Of a stretch of 64,000 nucleotides of DNA, positions 12,198-23,588 are shown one piece after another; position 1 is the stretch's first letter, and each line of letters begins with the position of its first letter. The DNA comes from Magnolia sinica. Lineage: Eukaryota > Streptophyta > Magnoliopsida > Magnoliales > Magnoliaceae. The DNA lies in contig NC_080588.1 of NCBI RefSeq assembly GCF_029962835.1, forward strand, positions 65,930,001 through 65,994,000, read 5' to 3'. The position numbers and the translations under genes are program-made. The notes under the pieces are model-generated. The model ran no database searches, had not been told where the DNA came from, and was given only the letters and a program-made list of their open reading frames with translations.

Positions 12198-13535
12198 TAG
12201 CAAACATGAAATTGAGCGGGGCAAACATGAAATTGAGCGTGAAATGAAATGGAATCACCAGGATTGACCACGAAATGCATGGAAATTACCGTAAAGTGCA
12301 TGGAAATGATCGTGAAGTGAAGGGAATTGACCGTGAAGTGCATCGAAATGACCGTGAAATGTATGAAAATGACCGTGAAGTGAAGTGAATTGAACGTGAA
12401 ATGCGTGGAATTGACCGTGAAGTGAAGGAAATTGGCTGTGAAGTGCATCGAAATGACCGTGAATCTAAACGGAATCGCTGGAAATGACCGTGAAATGCAT
12501 GGAAATGACCGTGAAGTGAAGCGAATTGACCGTGAAATGCATGGAATGAACGTGAAGTGAAGGACATTGACCGTGAATTGCATCGAAATGACCGTGAAAT
12601 GCATGGAAATGACCGTGAAGTGAAGGGAATTGACCGTGAATCTAAACAGAATCACCGGAATTGACCGTGAAATGCATGAAAATGACTGTGAAGTGAAGCG
12701 AATTGAACGTGAAATGCGTGGAAATGACCGTGAAGTGAAGGGAATTGACCGTGAAGTGAATCAAAATGACCGTCAATCTAAACGGAATCGCTGGAAATGA
12801 CCGTGAAATGCATGGAAATGACCGTGAAGTGAAGCGAATTGGCTGTGAAATGCATAGAAATGAACGTGAAGTGAAGGGAATTGACCATGAATTTCATCGA
12901 AATGACCGTGAATCTAAACGGAATCACAGGAATTGACCGTGAAGTGAAGCGAAATGACCGTACAATGCATGGAAATGATCGTGAAGTGAAGGGAATTGAC
13001 CGTGAAGTGCATAGAAATGACCGTGAATCTAAACAAAATCGCTAGAATTGACCGTGAAATGTATGAAAATGACCGTGAAGTGAAGCGAATTGAACATGAA
13101 ATGTGTGGAAATGACCGTGAAGTGAAGGGAATTGACCGTGAAGTGCATCAAAATGACCGTGAATCTAAACGGAATCGCTGGAAATGACCATGAAATGCAT
13201 GGAAATGACCGTGGAGTGAAGCGAATTGACCGTGAAATGCATGGAAATGAACGTGAAGTGTAGGGAATTGACTGTGAATCTAAACGGAATCGCCGGAATT
13301 GACCGTGAAATGCATGGAAATAACCGTGAAGTGAAGCGAAATGACCGTGAAATGCATGGAAATGATCGTGAAGTGAGGGGAATTGACTGTGAAGTGCATG
13401 GAAATGACCGTGAATCTAAACGAAATCGCCGGAATTGACCGTGAAATGCATAAAAATGACCGTGAAGTGAAGCAAATTAAACGTGAAATGCGTGAAAATG
13501 ACCGTGAAGTGAAGGGAATTGACCGTGAAGTGCGT
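12198..13535. repeat. Minisatellite array, 21-bp period (GACCGTGAAGTGAAGGGAATT type)
   Basis: Roughly 60 imperfect 21-bp units alternate between GACCGTGAAGTGAAGCGAATT and GACCGTGAAATGCATGGAAAT forms. About eight times a GAATCTAAACGGAATCGCYGG block interrupts, every 113-169 bp, giving a loose higher-order structure. The first units (12198-12240) read GCAAACATGAAATTGAGCGG, the monomer of the arrays near 58-64 kb, so the two array types are related. Long open frames through the array exist only because 21 is a multiple of 3. Confidence 0.9.
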
Positions 13536-13977
13536 CACACATTTGAGGTGCGCAACTCCAGCCTGCAAGTCCCATTCAAAACTCTCTCAGTTTATGCCGT
13601 TCAAGGGAGTAGGCAGACCCGACCAGACAACTGTTTCTGTTGGTGGTCCAGTCCAACCAATGGTCTGACCAGGTTGCACCATTCCAAACCAGGCAGCTGC
13701 TTGAAGTACAATGAATAAAATAAACACTGCCACATAGACTGATATTGGTGTAATCACGCATGTGCTTGAATTCAACTCATGAACAAGATACAAAAATAAT
13801 AACATGATCATTAGCTACGAGGCTTGAATAATCATAACTGTGACAAAATTTGAAATGAAATAAACCCTAATAACCCTACTCCAAATGGATTGCAGATCAG
13901 GCTATTTATTCTTTACAGTAACTCAACTTGGTTACATCTACCTTTATATATATCATCTACCCGGGCATCTAGAGACT

Positions 13978-15923
13978 TCAACTGAAAACAGAGGGGTTAG
14001 CTGATGCTGTGCCAACTTGAACTTCAATCAGCTCTAGACGACGCTCCAACATATCAAGCTTTTCATTCAGTGATGCCAATTTGCTCTTTGTCGTAGCCTC
14101 TGGAAAATAATGGAATTGTCATAAGAATAGTTGATCAATAAGTGACTAAATCCCATAAGAATCCATCATTGTCTTTTTCAGACCATAAGATCGGTTTGAA
14201 CCCAAGACACTGAAGACGTACTACCATTTAAGCTATGGGCATGAACCCAGAAGCTAGCATTGTTAAAGCTAGCATTGTTATGATTAAGATTAACTACATA
14301 ATGGTTGATAGAAGGGGTGCAAGCTTCTTAGGATAATAGAAACTTGCTCATTGCTTCAGAATGACATAACAGATAGGTGATCCATGCCGCTGCCGATCAC
14401 ATAAATGAATGTCAAATTGGTAGGCATCTTTACTTAGCACTCACCCACTTACCTATTCATTATCATGTATCCCAAGTTCCCAACTACTTGAGGCGGACTA
14501 CATGAATACTATTCCGCCATTCTGATGTAGGCCCACGACCAGTGGAAGGACCCAGCATGTGTTGATTTTGGATTGTTTGTTGCAAGATTTAGGGCCTAAA
14601 TGTCAGAGATCACACTTGGTATTTGTGGAAGAAGGGTGAGCTGATGTGGAGGATATGATTGAAGATCTTAGGAGTACTTGAAAGGATTTATTTTTGCTAT
14701 TTTAGGCCAAATCTTTGTTGGTGGCATTTTTCTTATCTTGAATAAACTATATATCAATTTGAAATCAATCTAATAGTTCGGAATTTTCATTAAAGATTCA
14801 TACAGATTGCCTTTTAGGGTCTATAAAAGGGGCGGTGGTGTAGGAGGTAGGCAATACACATTCTCTAAGTTTTGAGTTTTCTCGAGTATTGAATATCAAT
14901 AAAGTTATTTCTCCTTCTCTACTCAAATATTTCTTGTGAATTTATACGTGTTCATTTCTTTGTGATTTGGGTGTAGAGATCTCATTGAACTGATAAGCGG
15001 GTTGGACCACATTCCACTATCAAGGACCATATCCTCAGTTAAACCATAGATCATCAAGTCTTTTCTCACTAATAACCCCACATCCTTTTGAGCCGTCCCC
15101 TTGCTTCTGTTTTTTGTTGATGAATGGATTCCCCTTGCCCTCACCTGTTGGAATCCAAATTATAGAATCTAGAGGAAAGGATATGTATAGTTTCCTTGGC
15201 TCTTGAAGTTATTCAAGGCCATGGTTTGATGATCCAAAACATTTATCTAATGGTTCCTAATCATGGACCACAAACATCCTAGATGGGACAATCCTATGTC
15301 TTTGATTGTCGGCCTGCAAGCGGACAGTGAATAAAAGAGGAAAAGGCTCAGCAACCATCCACACCTAGTGGAACAAAGGCCAAAGATAGGAAGGGTAGGA
15401 TCCAGGAACCACAGAGAGTTACGGGTCATTGTCCAGCCTAGCGGTTCCCATCAGATCAAAGATATGGATAACCAAACAATGGGACCCTCTTGTACAAACT
15501 CACTACCCAAAGACATTGAATATCCTGGAACCAAGGATCACATAATTTCTCACAGAATCAATCCGTGATTAAAATGCTTAGTGTGAAAAGAAACAGAACC
15601 ATCCTACTATATAGAAACTGATACCAACCATCACTGCTCAAACATGCAAGGAAATAAAACATGTAAGACAAGGTATTTCAAATCCTGACAGAGGATATGA
15701 TCATCCAAACGAAAATGGTAATCCAATTAGGGCTGTCAATGCGCTGGGCTGCCCTGACGGGCTTGCAGACCTGGCCTGCCTCGGGCTGGGTTTGGAGTTT
15801 CAGGTGCAAGGGCTGGGTTCAGGCTTCAAATATGAGCCTGTATATTAATTGGGCCAGGCTTCCCGGCCCGACTCGATTATTTCTAAAAAAATTTAAATGT
15901 TAATTAAAACTTTTTTCCTCCAA

Positions 15924-15958
<35 letters not shown>

Positions 15959-18900
15959 ACGTTGCAGTGATTCCTCAATCTAGTTGGAAGCTCTATCCAG
16001 TGGTTGGGTGGAGGTGGAAGCGAGTGGCTGCTTCGATCTTTCTAGGGAACGGGCTTGTGGACATTGCTTGAAGGTTTCCTGCTTCTTTCAAATGCCTTGG
16101 TGATACTAAATGAGGATCGATTCCTTGCTCCGATAGGGTGGAGCTTTTCTGAAGTCTCAAGGGGCAGGACAAAGTCACTCAAGGGGCAGATGATTGGGCT
16201 CATCTATGCAACCCAATACATGAGGCTTCCACTAATAGCTTTCAATACCATCACCATTGCCATGATGTTGGTGTCTGGGTGAGGTTTGAACTTCTGCTCG
16301 AGTTTGATGAATGTTGCCAGGCTTGTAATATGCAGTCAACATCTCGGTTTGGCTGACAACTCCTTGTCTTAACTTGGGTTAGGATAGCTATGGATGCACT
16401 TCCATATAAATAAAATAAAATAAAATAAAATAAGTTTTGGGTTTCAGGGGTGAGGTAAAGACAGCCGAAGGAGATGGGTTGCTGGCAGAGATGGGCGGAT
16501 ATCACCAGGAATATTTAGAGCCTAATAAAATGCAGCAGCAACAGAGGCTCAAACAGCATGCCTTGATGTAGCAAGCTCTCTTGTAGCAGTAGCAATCCCT
16601 CTACCATCCCAACATCTTGGCTCCTCATTAGGTATTCCCATCCCTCCTCTCAAATTCCATTTGATTCCGTGGGTTGGGATTTTGAACAAGTATTTGGAAT
16701 TTCATGGGTTGGGATTTTGAACAAGTATTTGGAATTTCATGGGTTGGGATTTTGATTCCGTGGGTGCTCGATTGCTAGGGTTTGGTGGGGTTATATCTTG
16801 ATTTCATGGGTTGGGATTTTGAACAAGTATTTGGAATTTCATGTGAATCCTTTGTTGAAAATAGATTTTGGGTCCGGGTTCAGGCATGACCGCGCCCTGC
16901 ATATGTTTTGCGGGCCGGGTTCAGGCCGGACTATTTTAGCCTGTCACAGGCCTGGGCCGAGTTCAAGCTGGACGTTTTTACCCCATCACAGGCCCGGACT
17001 GGGTCTGGGAATAGTTTGAAAAACACGGGCTGGGCTTGGACAGAGCCTGGCCCAGCCCTAACCCGGCCATTGACACCCCTAATTCCAATTCTTAGTGGAG
17101 ATTATCCTCATGGGATTTTTACTGCAAAGTTCCTTGGGATCTGGATTTTACCAAATGATGCCTTGAGGAATAGATATTCCTAAGCATGGCTTTTCCAGAG
17201 CAGAAAATACATTACTGCCCTCTATTTTTCTTTACAACAAAGTGGAGAATCGAGATTGTGGGGCCCACGTGGTATGTGCCCACGTGGTATGTGCCTCCCA
17301 TCCAACCCATCCAACAAATGCACACCAACATTATTATTATTAGAACCAACAATATAGTGGATCCAATCATAAGGTGAGTCAATCTATAAAAAATAATATA
17401 CACCATTCAAAATATCTCACTTTAAGTGTATCCCATTTGATAATCCGATTGGCCTAATGTTTTCTTCTGAGAAAAACCTATGTATTCTATCATGAACTTG
17501 ATAAACACATTCAACACACCTTTATTAATTGCCTCTGGATAAAGGTCTTCCTTTTTTTTCCTTTTCTAGAATTATTCAATGGAAGGATATTTGGCTAGGG
17601 GATCAAAGGTTGAGAGGTGTTTTCCCTCACTTAGCGATAGAGGTGTACACGAGTAGAGTCGAGCCGAGCTTTGCCCAGCTCGTGCTCGACTCGGACTGCT
17701 CGAGTCCCAGCTTGTGCTCAGCCTTCGAGCTTGGAATAGTAGCTCGAACTCGGCCGAGTTCGAGCAGAGTTTTCGAGTCGAGTTCGAGTTCGAGTCTATT
17801 TCGAGTTCAAGTTTTCGAGCTGAGTATTGAGTTTCGAGTTCGAGCAGTGGCAGCCGTCAGGGGCGACGGAACACCGAATTGGCAGGGCCGTAGGTGCGGG
17901 CGACAGCCGACAGGGGCAGCCGTGCGGTGCGGGTAGAAGGCTGAGGGTGAGGGAGAGAGTAGAGAGAGAGAGGGTAGGTGAGGATGACTAGATGAGGGAG
18001 AGAGTAGAGAGAGAGGGAGGGAGGACGGACGACTCGCTGGCCGCCGGAAGAGAGGGAGGACTGGGAGAGAGGGTTTGGGCGCACGGGCGGGGTACTTTTC
18101 AAAAGGGGTACCTTGTACACGAGTTGAGCAGAGTTCGAGTATTATTCAAGTCGAGTCGAGTCGAGCTGCGTCAAGCTTGAACTCAGCTCGAACTCATTTC
18201 GAGCTCTAAAAATCAGCTTGAACTCAGCTCGAGTTGAGCGAGTTACCGAGCTTTTGCTGCTCGTGTACAGCTCTACTTAGTGATGATTTTGTCAGAAGCT
18301 AATTTGAAGGTAGATGAAGTTGTTTGGGTTCCCCCTTGTAGGAGAAATCTTGATGAATCAGAATTTGAGGATCTGTTGATTTTGTTAGAAATGTTGAGTA
18401 AAGTTCGCCCATCGATTTTGGATAGGGACTTGTAGAGGTGGTTGGACGATAAGTCCGGTAAGTTCTTGATTAAATCGTTATACCTTTTGATCAGTGTTGG
18501 TTCAAATGCCAATGGGGTAAATCACACAACACGTGTGGAAATATTGCTCTGCCAAAGTTAGCCGCTCTTGCTTGGTTAGTGGGTAGGAACAAAGTGCTCA
18601 CAATCGACAACTTGAAGAAGAGGAATATGAGTTTGCCAAATGTCCATCTCCTATGCTATTAAGATGAGGAATCAATTAATCATCTCTTTATGCATTGTCT
18701 ATTAGCAAGAAAGATGTGGGAATACTTCTTTTCATTGTTTAGCATTCATTGCGTCTTGCCAGGATCCATTGAAGCTCTCTTGTTAGCATGTCAGGGTGGG
18801 GGTAAAGGGAAGAGAGGGAAGAAGATTTGGCATCTATGTTTGCTAGCTGGAATCTGGTCGATATAGTCGAAAATAATCTTTGCTGTTTCAGGAATCGGAA

Positions 18901-21900
18901 GTGAAATATTGTGGAAGTTCGTAATTACACCAAAGATCTTGTTAAGGAATGGGTAGGTGAATCTTTGGATATAGCACCTTCTCAGATTCCCGATAGCTGG
19001 GTAGGTTTCTAACTAGTTTTTCTTGGTCTTTCTTGTAATTCTTTGGCTTTTGCCTTTTTGCAATAAAATCATCAATGTTCAAAAAAAAAAAAAAAAAACA
19101 TTAAAAAAAAATAAAAATGGGGAAAAGAAAAGAAAAGTTAAAGGAAGGACAAAGAAGCTAGAGGACAATCAACTAGATCTTTTTGCATATGGTATCTGTT
19201 GGTTAACTGGGACAGTCATGTATATTGGTAGTTTCTTGCAAGTTTTTGGAAAACAAGTGGGAGGCAATTGTCATATCCAACAGGAAGGATGCACAAAAAT
19301 GAATAAGGAATACCATGTAAATCCAACTGCTATAGTGGCATGAATGCTTATAAGCACCAAGAAGGATATGAAACATATTCACAAGTAGAAAAAAGAGATA
19401 ATTGTACTTCTCATGTTGCAGCCGAAATTCTAGTCCCTTCTTGAGAATACCAATGACGGGAAGAAAAAGAGTAACATTTGCATCTCCTATGGTCACACTA
19501 ATCGTACAATAGATGCATTAATCCAAATGCATACAAAAGGTGAGCATGTTTCTCTCTTTTTCCCAAAATCAAATGCATACAAAAGGTGAGCATGTTTCTC
19601 TCTTTTTCCCAAAATTGAAGTCATTGGTCCTAATAGAAGTCTAAGTCATTTCACCTATAGTTGCACAAAGCCTGAAGTGAAGCGATACCAGATTTGGGTG
19701 TAGGAGTGGGGAAGGGTTTGTTTCAAAATGCTAATAAATATAAATAGCTAGAAATTGGAAGCAAAAGCACGAGTCCATAGCATGTTTCAAAGGCAAGAAT
19801 GTCACTTTGTTGGATCATGCAAGTAGCGTAAGCAGCAAGGCGAATAGACTTGGTCCATTGCCTGGGCTAGAGCTACTTAGGCACCACAAGCAACACAAGT
19901 AAGAAGGAAATCATGCCTCCAATTTTGTTGCTCATCCCTTGGAAACCCCAACATATTATCATACAAATTGTGAACAAGAGAGGAAATATACCATGCTCAA
20001 CAATAGCGTTTCCGTTTGGGGTCAACATTACATTTGCACATAAGTGGGGTTCCCTTTTCAATGATTCACGTTGTTCATCCCCACCATGGACGAGCTATGT
20101 TGCAAAGAAATCCCTGTAAGAAAATCCTAGCCATCCACTTGTTGGCCTGCAAATGGATGTGGATGGTTTAAGAGGGTGTTTGGATGCCGGTAAGTTCTCT
20201 ATGTTGTGACGATATGTGAAAGTCACAGGTAATCTTATTTGGATGTAAGCTATAAGTCACTAACAGGTAAGTTTTCATGTTTGAATAAATTGTAAGTCAA
20301 TTATAAGTAAGAAGTTGTATATCTATACTAAGCAAAGCTTAGAGTAAGAAATCGTTTCAAAATATTATAATCATATAAGAAAGCTTGGTATTAAATATGT
20401 CATTTTGTTAAGCCTATTTAAATTAATATTTAGGCTAATTCTTAAGCTAAACAATCATCACGTAAGACATAAAGTGAACCCACGAACTCAAAACATTTGC
20501 AATGTGGAGAAATAACTTAATATAAGCATTTGAAAGGAAACTAAAAATATTAATAATAAACAGCTATAAATAATGTTGCCAAAAGCGATTGCATAATTGC
20601 ATAATGCCATCCATATGGCATATGCGATGGTCACATATGCCATATGGGTTACATGTGATCGCATAATGGCATATACGATTGCATACTTTCCTATCTTTTT
20701 GATTTTTTTTTTTTTTTCATTTTTTAATTTTAAATTTAAAAAAAAAAAAGAAAAAAAGAAAAAAAGTTGTGCGATCGCATCGCATAAGCAATCAGCATGC
20801 GCAAGTGGGACTCGCACGTTTTGGATTCGCAAAGGGAGTTGCGAGCATGTGCGTGGCCCAGAGAATGCTGCGGTGACGATTCACGTTGTGACATGCCCTG
20901 GGCCCAAGAATCGCGATGTTCAATTCATCAAGTGGGTCATAGGCGTTTAGAGGAATATGGATGGTTATAGAAAGGGCAATGGTTTGTTGATATTAAGATT
21001 ACAGTGGGCACCTGATATTGGAGCCGGGTCATGTCCGTGGTGGGCCCCACCTGATGAATGGCAGGGATCCTGTTCGCATGCTTGGTAGCAATGTGTGATG
21101 CGTATGCCGTTTCGGTGTTTCGTTGCCGCAAATCCTTGATTCTGCGTGTCGCCATCTGGCACATATATCTGGGATTGCAGATTGGATAACGACATCTCAT
21201 CAATGCCTTGTCCCATTCGATTGTGCTCACAGAGCCATGGATGTAGCGTGAATGGACAGCCGCAATCTTTTTTAACCGTCCAATTACGGGACGCGGATTG
21301 GGTAATATCCCCACCATGACGGAAACGGATTGGCTACTCCCCCTGCCATCAGCTCCGTGGCTGATGGTCAGTGCTCTGTGGGCCCCATCATGATGTATTT
21401 GTTTCATCCATTCCGTTCATCCATTTTTAGAGATCAATTTATATTTGATCCCAAAAATGAGAGCGATATAAATCTTAGGTGGACCACACCACATGAAAAC
21501 AATAGTGATTGGATATCCACCATTAAAATCCTCCTGAGGCCCACTATACTGTTTATTTGACATCCAATCTGTTGATTAGGTCATACAGGCCCAGATGAAG
21601 AGAAAAAACAATGATCAGCTTGATCCAAAACTTTTATGGCCCCCAAAATGTTTTTAATGGTTAACCCTCATTCAACACTTTCCTATAATGTGGTCCACTT
21701 GAGATTTGGATACACCTCATTTTTGGACTCATACTGTAAAATGATCTCTAAAAATAGATGGATGGCATGGATGAAACACATACATCATGGTGGGGCCCAC
21801 ATAGCACCGACCATCAGCCATTGGCTGGTGTCAGGGGGAGTAGCCAATCCGTTTCCCACCATGACCTAGCTAGAGACGGACGGTCCCCTAAGAAGGTTTC

Positions 21901-23546
21901 AACAATAGGCATCATTATCAACATTGCTTCCTGTGGTGTTGTGGTCCACTCAAGCCTTAAATCCACCTCTCTTTTGAGGCTTAGTTCTTTCAAAATGCAT
22001 GGACGGTGTGTATAAAACACACATCACGGTGGGCCTCACAGTGCCCGTGACAGGACCATCCGTCTCTAGTTCTCGCTGGGAGTAGTACACAATCCGCTTC
22101 CCAATTGCTGTATATGTATGGTCCACCAGCCGACCTTTTTACTGCAACGGAACATTTACATAGTTCGAGCGGTTTGAATATTGCACACGTGCCATGCGTG
22201 ATCAGCAAGTATCCTCGTGATACGCCGAACGCAGTTGTCAAAAGCAATTGCATAATTGCATAATGCCATCCATATGGCATATGTGATGGTCACATATGCC
22301 ATATGGGTAATATGTGATCGCATAATGGCATATGTGATCGCATACTTTCCTTTCTTTTCAATTTTTTTTTTTTTTTCATTTTTTATTTTAATTTTTTTTT
22401 TTAAAAAAGGTTGTGCGATCGCATCGCATAAGCAATCAGGCATACGCAATCCAATAGGATCACTTATGCCATTTGACAACATTGGCTATACATGGGGAAT
22501 GAAGAACTAAAACCAACTGCAAATGGCTTAAATGCCGACTATGGTTCCATTAAAAAAATGCGTGCATGTAACGTGGGTTAAGTTAGATGATCCATCCATT
22601 GACTAATGTTAAGATGATTTTGGGGGCATGATCCATCCATTGACTATTGTTAAGATGATTTTGGAGGCATGATCCATCCATTGACTAATGTTAAGATGAT
22701 TTTGGGGGCATGATCCATCCATTGACTATTGTTAAGATGATTTTGGGGGCATGATCCATCCATTGACTAATGTTAAGATGATTTTGGGGGCCTGATCCAT
22801 CTATTGACTAATGGTTAAATGATTTAAAACCACGTGCCCCACTTAAGCAAAACCCATGTAATGGGGTTGAGGAATTTGGACTCGAAAACTTCATTTTCTT
22901 TACCCATCAAAGGGTTCAAAGGGCCATGATGAACATACTAAAAAATTAGGCTGGCGTACTTACCAGATGGGCCACCTTCATGCAAAGAGAATGTTTTAGA
23001 AAAAAAAAAAAGTACAGATGGGTCAAGCAGCCCACGCCCATAAAAAGAATGATCGCCCTCCTTGGTGTCTGTTTTGTATATCGACACCATCCATAAGTTT
23101 TGCCAATTCATTTTATGGCTTGGGCCTAAAAATAAAGCAAATCCAAATCTCAGTTGAGCCACACCACAGGAAACAATGGTGATTGAATACCCACCATTAA
23201 TACTTTTTGTGGGCCACAAAGTTTTGGGTCAAGCTGATATTTGTTGTTTTTCTTCATCTAGGTCTGTGTGACCTCATTAATAGGTTGTATGGAAAATAAA
23301 CATTACGGTGGGCCTTATGAATTTTTTAATGGTGGATGTTCAATCACAACTGTTTCCTGTGGTGTGGCCCACCTGAGATTTGGATTTGCTTCATTTTTGG
23401 GCCCACACCATAAAATGAGTAGGCAAAACTAACAATGTCAATATATAGAGCAAACATCAAGGTGGAGCAGATGGTCAGTCTCATTGAATTGGGGCCATTC
23501 AAATGCAATTACGAAAAAGAAGAAGCATGAAACCCAACTGCCCATT

Positions 23547-23588
<42 letters not shown>

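Noticed and set aside
12197-12655. 152-codon open frame with repeating HFTVISM text (and similar frames at 12996-13718 and 59086-59304)
   Set aside because: The frames follow from a 21-bp period, a multiple of three; they are repeat translations without conserved domains.
14186-14240. Functional tRNA gene
   Set aside because: Box A and B are present but no full acceptor stem or cloverleaf can be drawn; better explained as a SINE head.
22589-22825. CRISPR-like regular repeat
   Set aside because: Units are contiguous without spacers, in a plant nuclear genome; an ordinary tandem repeat.
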